A DNA stretch of 64,000 nucleotides, taken from DATFDN01 sp963762525 (GTDB taxonomy: Bacteria > Pseudomonadota > Alphaproteobacteria > Acetobacterales > Acetobacteraceae). The notes under the pieces were generated by a model. The model saw only the letters and a list, made by a program, of their open reading frames with translations. It was not told where the DNA came from and made no database searches. This document shows, in pieces, positions 20,866-30,115 of the stretch. Where the stretch lies: the NCBI GenBank assembly GCA_963762525.1, contig CAVXKT010000011.1, positions 1,269,362 through 1,333,361 on the forward strand, read 5' to 3'. Position 1 is the first letter of the stretch. The number at the start of each line of letters is the position of its first letter. Both the position numbers and the translations under genes were made by a program.

Positions 20866-21849
20866 ATGAGCGCGCTGCTGACCGTCACCGCCGACGAGGC
20901 CGACATCAGGCTCGACCGTTGGCTGCGCCGCCATGTCGGCCTGCCGCAAAGTGCGGTGCAGAAGCTTTGTCGGATCGGGCGGGTGCGGGTGGACGGGCGC
21001 CGCGCCGAGGCGGCAACGCGCCTCGCGCCCGGGCAGGCGGTCAGCGTCCCGACGACCCGAGCCGCCACCCCGAAGCCGCGCGCCGAGATCGAGCCTGCCG
21101 CCGCGAGCGAGCTCCAGGGTTCCGTGATCTATCGCGACGAGCAGGTGATCGCGATCAACAAACCGCCCGGGCTGCCGGTGCAGGGCGGTCCCGGAATTAC
21201 CCGCCATCTGGACGGGCTGCTCGACGCGCTCCGTTTCGGGGCGCCGGATCGGCCGCGCCTCGTGCATCGGCTGGACCGCGACACCTCGGGCCTGCTGTTG
21301 CTCGCGCGCACTCCCGGCGTCGCCGCCAAGCTCGCCGCAGCTTTCCGGGGCCGTGACGTCGAGAAGACCTACTGGGCGGTTGTGGCGCGGCGGCCGGTGC
21401 CGCCCGAGGGGCGCATCGACCTTCCCCTCCGGCGTCTCGGCGGGGCACGCGGCGAGCGCATCGCGCCGGCCGAGCCCGATGATCCCGAGGCGGCGCGCGC
21501 GATCACCGATTTCCGCACGCTCGATCACGCCGGCAAGATCGGCTGGCTGGAGCTGCGTCCGCTCACCGGTCGAACGCATCAATTGCGGGTCCACTGCATC
21601 GCTCTGGGAGCCCCCATTCTGGGCGACGTGAAATATGCCGAGCCCGACCAGAACGGCGCCTTCGGGGCGATCGTGGCCGGGCTGAGCACGGCGCTGCACC
21701 TTCATGCAAGGCGGCTGCGCCTCCCGGACCCCGCCGGCGGCATCCTCGAATTGGAGGCTGATCTGCCGGCGCATATGCGCGAGACGTTCCGAACTCTGGG
21801 CTTCACCGCCGCCGCCGCCGAGCCGCCGGCCCGGGCGGCGCGCCGATGA
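20866..21849 (+). CDS. rluC: RluA/RluC-family 23S rRNA pseudouridine synthase
   Basis: Isomerises specific uridines in 23S rRNA. An N-terminal S4-like RNA-binding domain (IRLDRWLRRHVGLPQSAVQKL) leads to the catalytic domain with HRLDRDTSGLLLLARTP, whose Asp is the nucleophile, KTYWAVV, and GRTHQLRVH. The 327 residues match RluC in order and length; RluD-type activity cannot be excluded. The stop overlaps the ATG of the next gene. Confidence 0.9.
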   Translation: MSALLTVTADEADIRLDRWLRRHVGLPQSAVQKLCRIGRVRVDGRRAEAATRLAPGQAVSVPTTRAATPKPRAEIEPAAASELQGSVIYRDEQVIAINKPPGLPVQGGPGITRHLDGLLDALRFGAPDRPRLVHRLDRDTSGLLLLARTPGVAAKLAAAFRGRDVEKTYWAVVARRPVPPEGRIDLPLRRLGGARGERIAPAEPDDPEAARAITDFRTLDHAGKIGWLELRPLTGRTHQLRVHCIALGAPILGDVKYAEPDQNGAFGAIVAGLSTALHLHARRLRLPDPAGGILELEADLPAHMRETFRTLGFTAAAAEPPARAARR

Positions 21850-23991
21850 GCGCTCGGCGGCTGGTGCGTTGGTGCGCCATCGCGATCGCCGCTCTCGTGG
21901 TGCTGGCGGCGGTCGCGGCGGGCATCTTCGTCGCCACCTTTGATCCCGACGCCTACAAGCCGCGTCTGATTGCGGCGGCCAAATCGGCGACCGGGCGCGA
22001 GCTGGTGCTCGCCGGGCCGATCAGCCTCGGGCTGCTGCCGCCGCGAGTGACGGTGCGCGATGTCACGCTGTCGAACCCGCCCGGATTTTCCTCTTCGGTC
22101 ATGGCGAGGCTGAGCGCGCTCACGCTGCGGCTCGATCCGTGGCCGCTGCTGCGCCGGCGTATCGTCGTGCGCCGGCTGGTGCTCGAAAAACCCGAGATCC
22201 TGCTGGAGCGCAACGCGGCGGGAGTTCCGAACTGGCGGTTCACGACACCAGAAGCGTCGCCGGCGCCCGGGCCAGCGCCGATGCCCGTTCCGACAACCCC
22301 GCCCCCGGCGCTGACGGCAACCGCCGGACCGGCAGCCGCGCTCGCGGTGCTCGACGCCACGATCCGCGACGGCAGCATCGGCTGGCGCGATGATCGCGCG
22401 GGTCGCGCGTTCACGCTCGCAGTGCCGCAACTGACGATCGCCGCCGCGTCGGCCAGTTCCCCCGCCCATCTGGCCGGCACTGCGGTGCTGGGCCGGACCA
22501 CGTTCGCGCTCGCGGCCGACACCGGGCCGCTGGCGCAGAGTATCTGGCCCTTGCGGGCGCAACTCGCGGCCGCCTCCGAGACCCTTCGGGTCAACGCGGA
22601 CGTGGCGGCGCCCGCGGCCGATCAGCCGATCAAGGCCGCCGTCAGCGGCAAGCGCAACGGCGCGGATTTCACGTTCAGCGCCAGTCTCGGCGCCCCGTCG
22701 CTATTGCCCGACCGTCCATATCCGATCGACCTCGACGCCCGGTCAGCCGGCGCGCAGCTGACGGTACGCGGCATCGTCGCCCATCCGGCGCAGCTTGCCG
22801 GGTTCGACTTCGCCATCGCCGCCGCCGTTGCCGACACGGCGGCGCTGTCGCCGCTGGCCGGGCGCAGCCTGCCGGACCTGAAGGGGATGTCGGCCTCGGC
22901 GCATCTGACCGACGCTCCGGGCGGGATCGCCGTGCGCGAACTGCGGCTCGCGTCCTCGGCCGGGGATGCGGCCGGGAGCGCCGATGTCGCTTGGGCGCCG
23001 CGTCCCCGGCTGCGGGCCGATCTGGCGAGCGCCCGGCTCGACCTGACGGCGTTGCGGGCTGCGGCGCCGGCGCCGGCGCCGGCACCGGGCGCGACGCCGC
23101 CGCCGTCGCCCCCGCCAGCCCCACCGGCCGCCCCATCGGCCGCCCCACCCGCTCCGGCGCGATCACTCGTCATTCCGGATACCAAGCTGCCGCTGGGGGC
23201 ACTGCACGCCGCCGATGCCGATCTCACCCTCAAGGTCGGCGGCCCTCCATGCCGGCTCGACCGACTGGAAGGACGTCAACGCGCATCTGACGCTCACCGG
23301 CGGCGCGCTCGGCTTGACGGCGCATGCCACATTCGGGGCGCCGATCGAACTCGCCGCCAGCGTGGGCGCGGCGGACCCGCCCGCCGTCGCGGTGGCGCTG
23401 AACGCCCCGGCGCTGCCCTTGGGTCGCGCTGTTGCAGATGCTGCGCCAGCCGCCCTTTGCTGCCGGCACGCTCGCCGTCGCCGCCGACCTGCACGGCACG
23501 GGCGTCAGCCCGCATGCGATCGCCGCCAGCCTCAACGGCTTCGCCGGTGCGACCATGGAGGGCGGCACGATCGAAACCAGGGTGCTGGAGCAAGCGTTGG
23601 GGCGGGCGATTGCCCGCGCCAATCCGCTCGGTCTTCTGGGCGGCGAGAAGTCGGAAATACGCTGCCTCGCGCTGCGCGCGACGGCGAGCGGGGGAAGGTC
23701 CAACTCTCCCCTTTGCTGCTGTCGTCGCCGCTGATCACGGTGGCCGGGACTGGCAGTATCGATCTGGAGGGCGAGACGCTCGATCTGCGATTGCGTCCCG
23801 AGGGACGAGCCGGCGGCATCGGATTCTCGGTGCCGATGACCGTGCGCGGCACCTTGCGCGACCCCCGAGTGACCGTGACCGAAGCAAAGGCCGCGACGGG
23901 ACTGCAAACCGCGCTCAATCTTCTCGCCGGCAAGGAGCCTGCGCTATCCGGTCCCGCCTGCGGCCCCGCATTGGCGGCGGCGCGGCGATGA
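21846..23991 (+). CDS. AsmA-family envelope protein (frameshifted)
   Basis: A large inner-membrane-anchored protein of the AsmA/TamB-like group, implicated in lipid movement or outer-membrane assembly. One N-terminal TM helix (about residues 11-30) precedes FDPDAYKPRLIAAAKSATGR, VLAGPISLGLLPPRVTVRDV and the LSNPPGF segment typical of AsmA. A Pro/Ala-rich linker lies near 23060-23160. The C-terminal AsmA_2-like domain (EGETLDLRLRPEGRAGGI, VPMTVRGTLRDPRV) ends at 23991. Indels near 23245, 23430 and 23690 shift the frame. The ATG overlaps the rluC stop and the TGA overlaps the next ATG, so it sits inside one operon. Confidence 0.85.
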
Positions 23992-24710
23992 AGGGGTGGG
24001 ATGTGAGGCGTTCATGGGCCAGCGCTCGCATCGAACCGGCGAATGGCGGCTTCGCGATGATGCTCGACGACCGACCGCTGCGTCTGCCTGGCGGCGCGGT
24101 GCTGCAAGTGCGCGCCGAAGCGCTGGCCCGCGCCATCGCCGCGGAGTGGCAGGGCGCGGGCCTCGACGGCGCCTTGTCGTTCGCGCAGACGCCCCTGACC
24201 CGGCTGGCGGGCACGGCGCAGGAGCGGATTGCGCCCGATCCCCGCGCCACCATCGACGCGCTCGCCGCTTACGCGCGCTCTGATCTGCTGTGCTATCGCG
24301 CCGCCTCCCCCGAAAACCTCGTGCGCCGGCAAGCCGAAGCCTGGCAGCCGTGGCTCGACTGGGCCGCGCGAGCCTATGACGCACCGCTGCAAGTCACCGC
24401 CGGCATTGCGCCGATCCGCCAAAATCAGCACGCGCTCGCGCAACTGCGGGCGGCGGTCGCCGCCTGCGACGCCGAGATCTTGGCCGGGCTGAGCGTTGCC
24501 GTGCCGGCGCTGGGCAGCCTCATCCTGGGGCTCGCGCTCGCCGCCGGTCTGCTGGACGCCGCCGAGGCGCACCGGCTCGGCGCGCTCGACGAGCTGTTTC
24601 AAGCCGAGGCTTGGGGCGAGGATGCGGAGGCCATGTCCCGCCGCGCCGCGGTGGCCGAGGACGTGGCACTGGCCGCGCGCTTCATCGCATTGTCGCGAGG
24701 AATCTCATGA
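23988..24710 (+). CDS. ATP12-family F1-ATPase assembly chaperone
   Basis: Relative of mitochondrial Atp12, which binds free F1 alpha subunit during ATP synthase assembly; alphaproteobacteria commonly carry one. Residues FAMMLDDRPLRLPGGAVLQV and AIAAEWQGAG begin the protein as in the family; TPLTRLAGTAQERI, SDLLCYRA and WQPWLDWAARAYDAPLQV are the signature core, and the helical C-terminus includes LGSLILGLALAAGLLDAAEA. The ATG at 23988 overlaps the AsmA stop. At 240 residues it is full length. The stop overlaps the acylphosphatase start. Confidence 0.92.
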   Translation: MKGWDVRRSWASARIEPANGGFAMMLDDRPLRLPGGAVLQVRAEALARAIAAEWQGAGLDGALSFAQTPLTRLAGTAQERIAPDPRATIDALAAYARSDLLCYRAASPENLVRRQAEAWQPWLDWAARAYDAPLQVTAGIAPIRQNQHALAQLRAAVAACDAEILAGLSVAVPALGSLILGLALAAGLLDAAEAHRLGALDELFQAEAWGEDAEAMSRRAAVAEDVALAARFIALSRGIS

Positions 24711-24985
24711 TCGCCAAACGCGTGCTGATCCGCGGTCGCGTCCATGGCGTCGGCTTCCGCGATTGGATGCAGACGCGCGCCCGCGCGCTCGGCATTGACG
24801 GCTGGGTGCGCAATCGCGCCGACGGCGCGGTGGAGGCGTTGGTCTCCGGCGATCGGCACGCGGTCGAGGAATTGCTGCGCGCCTGCCGTCGTGGACCGAT
24901 CTTGGCCGAGGTGTCGAGCATCACCGACGAACTCGCCGAACCGCCGGAACAACCGGGATTCGTGCTCGTCGCCGGGGCGCGATGA
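24707..24985 (+). CDS. acyP: Acylphosphatase
   Basis: Small alpha/beta enzyme that hydrolyses carboxyl-phosphate bonds. The catalytic Arg lies in RGRVHGVGFRDW and the catalytic Asn in GWVRNRADGAVEAL, both intact in 92 residues. The ATG at 24707 overlaps the previous stop (ATGA). It is the last gene of the plus-strand run from dcd, and the next gene is convergent with a 3-bp gap. Confidence 0.95.
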   Translation: MIAKRVLIRGRVHGVGFRDWMQTRARALGIDGWVRNRADGAVEALVSGDRHAVEELLRACRRGPILAEVSSITDELAEPPEQPGFVLVAGAR

Positions 24986-24988
24986 TCG

Positions 24989-25894
24989 TCACCGGCCACG
25001 CTGCGCGCGCGCCGCGATAGCCTCGGCGCGGGCGAGCAGGCCCTTGGCGCGTTCCACCACCGGGATGTCGATCATCTTGCCCTCGAACGCGACCGCACCG
25101 CGGCCGGCGGCGAGCGCGGCGTCATAGGCGGCGACCATGCGCTCGGCGCGCGCGATCTCCTCGGCTGCGGGCGAGAATTCCTCATTGAGGATGGGAACTT
25201 GCAGTGGATGGATGCAGGCGGCGCCGAGAAAGCCGAGCCGGCTGGAGCGGCGGATGGTGGCGCGGAAGGCCGCCGGATCGCGGTACTCCGCCACCGTCCC
25301 GAGAAACCCGAGCGGCAGGACGCCGGCGGCCCGCGCCGCCAGGATCGAGAGCTGTTTCGGCATGAACAGCCCCTCCGCCTCCGGCAGCATCCCCACCGAC
25401 AGCGCCAGGTCCTCGGCGCCCACCGTCAATGCCACCAGCCGAGGGTGCGCGCGGGCGATCGCCTCCATGCGCAGAACCGCGCCGGGGGTCTCGATCATCG
25501 CAATCAGGCCGATCGGCGGCGCGATGCGGCGCTCGGACTCGAGCTCGTCCAGCGTCTCGGCCACCGCTTGCACGTGCTCGGCGCTGTCCGTCTTGGGCAG
25601 GGCGAGCGCGGATACGCCGGCGATCGCCGCCGCTTCCAGATCGCGCACCAGCAGCCGCCACGGCCGATTGACGCGGATCACGACATCGGCGCCGCGCCGG
25701 GCGACGCGCGGAACCGCTTCCGCGAGCAAGCCCCGCGCGCGCGGCTTTTCGGTCGGGGCGACGGCGTCCTCAAGGTCGAGGATGATGGCATCGGCGCCCC
25801 GGTCGGCGGCGCCGGCGACGAAGCGCTCGACGTTGGCCGGCACGTAGAGCATGGAGCGCCAGACGGGGAGCGGACGCGAATTGGCGATCGCCAT
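24989..25894 (-). CDS. HpcH/HpaI aldolase, citrate lyase beta-like (CoA ester lyase)
   Basis: TIM-barrel carbon-carbon lyase of the CitE-like group, likely acting on a malyl-, citramalyl- or related CoA ester. RSMLYVPANVERFVAGAADR is the CitE-type N-terminus, ADAIILDLEDAVAPTEK the next core element, and the Mg ligands are probably Glu in IAMIETPGAV and Asp in TVGAEDLALSVGM. HPLQVPILNEEFSP is the expected C-terminal signature. A GTG two codons upstream (25900) is the alternative start. No acyl-carrier or alpha subunit is nearby, so it is not part of a citrate lyase complex. Confidence 0.88.
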   Translation of the reverse strand: MAIANSRPLPVWRSMLYVPANVERFVAGAADRGADAIILDLEDAVAPTEKPRARGLLAEAVPRVARRGADVVIRVNRPWRLLVRDLEAAAIAGVSALALPKTDSAEHVQAVAETLDELESERRIAPPIGLIAMIETPGAVLRMEAIARAHPRLVALTVGAEDLALSVGMLPEAEGLFMPKQLSILAARAAGVLPLGFLGTVAEYRDPAAFRATIRRSSRLGFLGAACIHPLQVPILNEEFSPAAEEIARAERMVAAYDAALAAGRGAVAFEGKMIDIPVVERAKGLLARAEAIAARAQRGR

Positions 25895-26048
25895 CCGCAC
25901 ACTCTAGGGGTGTGTCGTCGATTAAGCCAAACGGCGGCAACAGCAAGATGCACCGCGCCGATCGCGGGCCGCCTCGTCAACCGGGGGGGTGAGCCGCGCC
26001 TTATCACCGATGCCATGACCTCGGCTTGCGATCAGGGCAGCCGCGACG

Positions 26049-26610
26049 CTATCGGCGGTGCTCGGCGTAAATCCGTTCGCCCCAGTCCAGCGACCGCCGG
26101 GCACGCCATCGTGCGAGCGTCTCCTCGACCGGGGAGGGCAGCTTGCCACGCCCGTAAATCGGGCACTCGGAAGGCCTGGCGAGCGGCCCGAGCAGGCTGG
26201 CCGCGGTGATGTTCGCGCGGCCGAACCGGTCATCGACGAGGTAGCGGCGCCCGGCCAGAACGCCGTCGAACCACTCCAGCTCGGCCGCGAGCTCCCGTCC
26301 CAGCGCCGGAACGAGGCTGGCACGGCCGTCCAGCGCCGCAATCATCGCCCGCCGGGTCGCCGGCCAGACCAGGCGCGCCATGGCCGCTTGCCAGCCCGGG
26401 AGCAGCACGCTCCGGACGTCGGATCGCGGGTCGTTCAGCATGGCGGCGTAGAGATAGCGGCCCACCAGCGAGCGGCATGTGAATGCCCGGCGCCCAGCGC
26501 TCCTCCGTGTAGGAGAAGCCGACATGATCGAGCGCCCATCTTGCGCGCTCGCAGAAGTGCGATGGCGCGAACACGATGAGGCGCGGGCGTCGATCGGGCA
26601 CGGGCGGCAT
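26049..26610 (-). pseudogene. Glutathione S-transferase-like protein, apparently internally deleted
   Basis: The start (VFAPSHFCERARWALDHVGF) is a thioredoxin-fold GST N-terminus with its Ser/Cys active-site region. The C-terminal part (ELEWFDGVLAGRRYLVDDRF, GRANITAASLLGPLA) is a GST alpha-helical domain. Only about 40 N-terminal residues precede the helical domain instead of about 80-100, and the join (HMPLA to GRYLYAAML, near 26470) also changes frame. About 150 bp or more of the expected gene is therefore absent. This could be a real deletion or an assembly collapse. The function of an intact form cannot be specified. Confidence 0.65.
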
Positions 26611-26617
26611 GGAGCGC

Positions 26618-27622
26618 CTAGCCGGGCACCGGCGCGTTCGGATGCAGCAATCCCTCCGCCCGCAATTCCGCCCATAGCGCCGACGGGATCGGCGCGCGCA
26701 TCAGCGCCGCGTTCTTCACCAACTCGTCGGCCGAGCGCGGGCCCGGGATCACCGACGCCACCACCGGATGCGCGAGCGGGAATTGCAGCGCCGCCGCCGC
26801 GAGGGGGACATTGTGGCGGGCGCACACCGCGCCGAGGCGCCGGGCGCGCTCGCGCACCGTCTCCGGCGCCGGCGCGTAGTTCCAGGTGTCGCGCCCGGCC
26901 AGAATGCCGGAATTGAGCGGGCCGCCGACCACGATCGAGGTGCCGCGTCGCTCGCACAGCGGGAACAGGTCTTCGAGCGGCGCCTGCTCCAGCAACGTGT
27001 AGCGCCCGGCGAGCAGGAAGGCGTCCCAATCCGCCCAGTCCAGCACCTCCATCAGCACCCTGGTCTCGTTCACGCCCAGGCCGATCGCGGCGATGGCGCC
27101 CGAGGATTTGAGCTTTTCCAGTGCCTTGCGCCCGCTGTCGCGCAGCGCCTTCATGTGCCGCGGGGCCTCGGCGCCATGCTGGTACTCGCCGAGGTCGTGG
27201 ACGTAGAGGATGTCGATGCGTGCCAGCCCGAGGCGCTGCAAGCTATCCTCGAAGCTTCGCATGATGCCGTCATGGGTGTAGTCGTATTCGACCTCGAACG
27301 GCATTTCGGTTTGCCAGCCGTCCGGGCGCGGGCCGCGTTCGGTGCGCGGGCGCAGCAGCCGCCCGACCTTGGTCGAAAGCACCCAAGCGTCGCGGTCCTC
27401 GGCCCGCAGCCCGTCGCCGAGGCGGCGCTCGGAGAAGCCGAGGCCGTAGAACGGTGCGGTATCGAAATAGCGAATGCCGGCCTCCCGGGCGGCCTCCACG
27501 ATCGCCCCGGCCGTCTGCTGGCTGATCTTCGTACGATTGCCCCCCATCGTCGCCGTGCCGAGGCCGAGGGTGGTGACTTCGAGGCCGGTGCGGCCGATCC
27601 TGCGTCGCGGCCAGTCGCTCAT
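26618..27622 (-). CDS. Aldo/keto reductase
   Basis: NADPH-dependent (alpha/beta)8-barrel oxidoreductase. The catalytic tetrad is visible: Asp and Tyr in YFDTAPFYGLGFSERRLG, Lys in WVLSTKVGR, His in IDILYVHDLGEY. SVIPGPRSADELVKN is the late cofactor-phosphate site. The sequence is closest in style to the D-threo-aldose/L-fucose dehydrogenase group, though substrate is not determined. The ATG at 27622 is preceded by AAGGAG about 8 bp upstream; longer upstream reading enters IS-remnant DNA and is not part of the gene. 334 residues. Confidence 0.92.
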   Translation of the reverse strand: MSDWPRRRIGRTGLEVTTLGLGTATMGGNRTKISQQTAGAIVEAAREAGIRYFDTAPFYGLGFSERRLGDGLRAEDRDAWVLSTKVGRLLRPRTERGPRPDGWQTEMPFEVEYDYTHDGIMRSFEDSLQRLGLARIDILYVHDLGEYQHGAEAPRHMKALRDSGRKALEKLKSSGAIAAIGLGVNETRVLMEVLDWADWDAFLLAGRYTLLEQAPLEDLFPLCERRGTSIVVGGPLNSGILAGRDTWNYAPAPETVRERARRLGAVCARHNVPLAAAALQFPLAHPVVASVIPGPRSADELVKNAALMRAPIPSALWAELRAEGLLHPNAPVPG

Positions 27623-27689
27623 GCGCAATCTCCTTGGCTGGACAAAGCGTATTGCTCCGTGGCCGGCCTCACAACCGGGCGCGAGCGTG

Positions 27690-27732
27690 TACACAACGCG
27701 AGCCGCAACCTCAAAACCGCGTACACAACGGG
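27690..27732 (+). repeat. TACACAAC direct repeats beside the IS remnant
   Basis: GCGTGTACACAACG and CAAAACCGCGTACACAACG stand in tandem here. The same strings recur in the same absolute orientation at 29416-29470 (ACCGCGTACACAACG, AAAGCGCGTACACAAT). They flank the inverted transposase remnants without being mirrored by them. Confidence 0.5.
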
Positions 27733-27739
27733 CGGTGGA

Positions 27740-27920
27740 CTGCACCCCATGGAGTGAGACAGGGAAATTGGGTACGCCGTACTCGGAGCTCGACCGGATG
27801 TCCGCGACCGAAGCGGAGCTACACGCCGGCGTTCGAGCTCGGGGTTTGCGAGCGCTCGAGGAGCGAGCGGCCACTAGGCGGCTCTGGGGCTTGAACCGGC
27901 GGTCGCGCCGGGCGTAAGCA
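27740..27920 (+). pseudogene. IS3-like orfA (HTH) remnant, left arm
   Basis: A decayed first reading frame of an insertion sequence. Starting near 27740, the string around GCACCCCATG and the translation containing FELGVCERSRSE mirror the better-preserved minus-strand copy at 29200-29410 (FKLEVCEAAR). Several indels and substitutions break it. It points inward, toward the axis of the palindrome, and no start-to-stop gene survives. Confidence 0.55.
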
Positions 27921-28017
27921 TGATCAAGATCGGCGGACGATCTGCCGCGCCAAGGGCGTCAGCACGCGGCGCCGGCAAGCGACGGCGGGCGACCGTTCGA
28001 ACGGCGCCGGCGGCCAG

Positions 28018-28560
28018 CTAGCCGAGCGCGGAATGCAGTCGCTGGCGAGTCGTAGGTCGTCTGCGAGAAACCGGCCCCGACGGATGCGCCGAGCTGGAGC
28101 GCAAGATCGCGATAGTCACGGCCGTCCACCACCTCGCGATTTCAGCGTCCGCAGCAGCTCTCCGCCACCGCATGTCGGGGCCATGCGCCGGTCGACCCGG
28201 CGCATGCCTCGGCACGATGCCATCTACGCGGATGATCCGCGCGGCATAGTGCCGTTGCAAGGCAGACTCGGGATGCCCCGATCGGAGTGATGCGCAGCAC
28301 GGCCGGGCACCGACCAGGCGGCTCGCCAGCGCCATGGCCAGAGCCTCGATCGCCAGCTGGCAGGCAGGCGCCCGCCAGCTGCGCCAGCCGCATCCAGCCG
28401 CTGCGGCTCGAACGCATCCAGCCATCACGGCCACCGGCCAGATCACGGTGCTGCTGCAGGCGCACGTAGGCTGATGTCGGTGAACAAGAAGCGGGTTCAC
28501 CGCTGTCGGCTGCATCCGCGCGGACAAATCTGCTGAAGCACTGCCAGCGATGGCGGCTGT
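28018..28560 (-). pseudogene. IS3-family orfB (DDE transposase) remnant, left copy
   Basis: Minus-strand reading from the axis outward recovers scattered pieces of an rve-type integrase core: FTDIS-like and VRLQQH-like strings near 28450-28490, a LAMALASRLVGARP segment near 28310-28345, and a terminal RLHSALG near 28020. The catalytic DDE triad cannot be reconstructed. Frequent indels and stops mark it as an old, inactive copy. It is the inverted counterpart of 28578-29150. Confidence 0.65.
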
Positions 28561-28577
28561 CGTGCCGGTGACCGCCG

Positions 28578-29150
28578 ACAGCCGCCGTCGCTGGCCGTCA
28601 TACGCAAACTTGTCCGCGCGCTTGCAGCCGACAGCGGTGAACCAGCTTCTGGGTCGCCGACATCAGCTACGTGCGCGCTGCAGGAGGCACTTCATCGATC
28701 TGGCCGGTGCTGACTGCGATGCGTTCAGCCGCAGGATGATCGGCTGGGCGCTGGCGGCAGCATCTTGTCAGGCCAGCTTGCCGCGATCGCCGAGCCCTGG
28801 CCAGGCGCGCTGGCGAGCCGCCGCGGCTGACGCCCGGCGAGCTGGCGCACCATCCGATCGCGGCATCCCGAGCTATGCCTTGCAGCGGACTACGCCGAGC
28901 GGCTGATCACCGAGCGGGCATCGTGCCGAGCATGAGCCGGGTCGGCCGGCCTTGGCACCGATGCGGTGGCCGCGAGAGCTTCATGCGCGACGCTGAAATC
29001 GCGAGGACGCAGACGGCCGTGACTGTCGCGATCTTGCCGCTCCGGGCCGGCGATCCGGGGATTTCCTGGGACCACCTACAATCGACCAGCGACTGCATTC
29101 CGTGCTCGGCGACCGGCGCGCCGGAGCAGTCGAACGGCGCACGTCGGGAG
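28578..29150 (+). pseudogene. IS3-family orfB (DDE transposase) remnant, right copy
   Basis: Plus-strand fragments in shifting frames read as the C-terminal half of an IS3-type transposase: VADISYVRAA-like near 28655-28685, DAFSRRMIGWALAAA near 28718-28760, HHSDRGIPSYA-like near 28850-28885, GIVPSMSRVGRPW then GRESFMR near 28918-28990, and RLHSVLGDR near 29090-29115. The first Asp of the DDE triad falls in the VADISY-like region and the Glu in the GRESFM region. The 5' part is missing at the palindrome axis, so this is a truncated, broken copy. Confidence 0.7.
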
Positions 29151-29199
29151 CCTGTGCCGGCGCGCGCAAATCCGGCTGCGCCCTTGACGGGGTAAATCG

Positions 29200-29410
29200 T
29201 CCGCTATTTGAACAGGGTTGCCCGGCGGACCCCAAGCTCGCGCGCCAGAGCGGCCAAGTTGCCACTCGCCTCGAGCCGCTTCGCAGACCTCGAGCTTGAA
29301 CCCGGCCCCGCCGCCGAAGCTTGGCTTTGATCTCGGATATCCGTGCGCCTCAGATGAATGGGGTGTACGCCATTTCCGTGTCTCACCCATGGGGTGCAGC
29401 TCAGGCGGCG
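29200..29410 (-). pseudogene. IS-type orfA (helix-turn-helix) remnant, right arm
   Basis: Minus-strand reading shows MGETRKWRTP, then FKLEVCEAAR and, after a frame change, ASGNLAALARELGVRRATLF. This is the helix-turn-helix opening of a two-frame IS transposase and is better preserved than its left-arm mirror. It is truncated by a stop near 29204. It converges with the orfB remnant, which is not the layout of one intact IS3 element. Confidence 0.6.
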
Positions 29411-29553
29411 CAACCCCAAAACCGCGTACACAACGCGGGTCGCGCGCCCAAAAGCGCGTACACAATCTCCGTTGTGCACCGCAACGACGCCTACGCAACC
29501 CCGCATCACGCAGGGATGCCGACCCGGCACCACCGGGCGCGTTGGCGATGCTA

Positions 29554-29880
29554 TCAATCACCGATGCCGAGCATCAAGGCGAGAAGCCGGTTCAATGCCA
29601 GGATCTCCGATTGCCCTAGCCGCCCGATAACCGGCCCGCAGCGAACCCGGCGCACGGCCATGATCTTGTCGATCATGACCTGAGAGCGCCGGCGCAGCCC
29701 CGTCTCCGGGGTCGCCTCCACGGTCAGGCGATACAGCGGCGCGTCGCGAACGGTGGTGGTCAGCAAGCTGACGAGCACGCTGTCGCCTTCGTTCAGCCAA
29801 TCGGACTGCACGACGAGCGCGGGGCGGGGCTTGCCGTAGTCGCCACTCAAGGCAACGGTCAGCAGCGAACCACGCTTCAC
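29554..29880 (-). CDS. PemK/MazF-family toxin (type II TA)
   Basis: Predicted endoribonuclease toxin of the MazF/PemK fold. The 108 residues begin MKRGSLLTVALSGDYGKPRPALVV, matching the usual RG-D-YWV-GD-G-RPALVVQ start with conserved Arg and Pro. LVSLLTTTVRDAPLYRL and SQVMIDKIMAVRR follow, the last being the conserved QVM-DKI motif. LNRLLALMLGI is the C-terminal helix. Its start overlaps the antitoxin stop by 4 bp (ATGA), the usual coupled arrangement. Confidence 0.9.
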   Translation of the reverse strand: MKRGSLLTVALSGDYGKPRPALVVQSDWLNEGDSVLVSLLTTTVRDAPLYRLTVEATPETGLRRRSQVMIDKIMAVRRVRCGPVIGRLGQSEILALNRLLALMLGIGD

Positions 29881-30104
29881 GCTTCCTCCGGGAGATCGCT
29901 CGCCGCGGCCTCGATGAAATCCAGCGCCTCGTCCTCTTCCGGAGCACCTCGGAGCAGCGCGGCCTGCCGGCGTGCCGCCTCGCGGAAACCCGGTGCGCGC
30001 GGGTCCGGGACCCAGACCCGCAGCAGCTTCATGCCCCGCGCGCGCTGGTTCGCCCGATACCGTCCGAACTTATCGAGGCCATAATGCTTGGCGGGGCGAG
30101 GCAT
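29877..30104 (-). CDS. Antitoxin of the MazF-like toxin (MazE-like, DUF3018 type)
   Basis: A 75-residue antitoxin encoded directly upstream of the toxin. The N-terminus MPRPAKHYGLDKFGRYRANQ and MKLLRVWVPDPRAPGFREAA are the signature of the short MazE-like/DUF3018 group, with an N-terminal DNA-binding part. The acidic tail (PEEDEALDFIEAAASDLPEE) is the disordered part that wraps the toxin. A perfect inverted repeat lies 12 bp upstream of the start, a good candidate for autoregulation. Confidence 0.85.
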   Translation of the reverse strand: MPRPAKHYGLDKFGRYRANQRARGMKLLRVWVPDPRAPGFREAARRQAALLRGAPEEDEALDFIEAAASDLPEEA

Positions 30105-30115
30105 AGTTGTAATCG

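Larger units (their letters stand above)
27740..29410. repeat. Large imperfect palindrome made of two IS remnants
   Basis: The two halves are inverted, diverged copies about an axis near 28569. Close to the axis, the complement of 28501-28560 aligns with 28578-28637 at roughly 80% by eye, and the outer ends (27740-27800 against 29340-29400) also align. Each half holds an inward-pointing orfA piece and an outward-pointing orfB piece. Confidence 0.75.

Noticed and set aside
27623..27874. Upstream extension of the aldo/keto reductase by 84 codons
   Set aside because: It runs into IS-remnant DNA, and the ATG at 27622 has a good AAGGAG and the family N-terminus.
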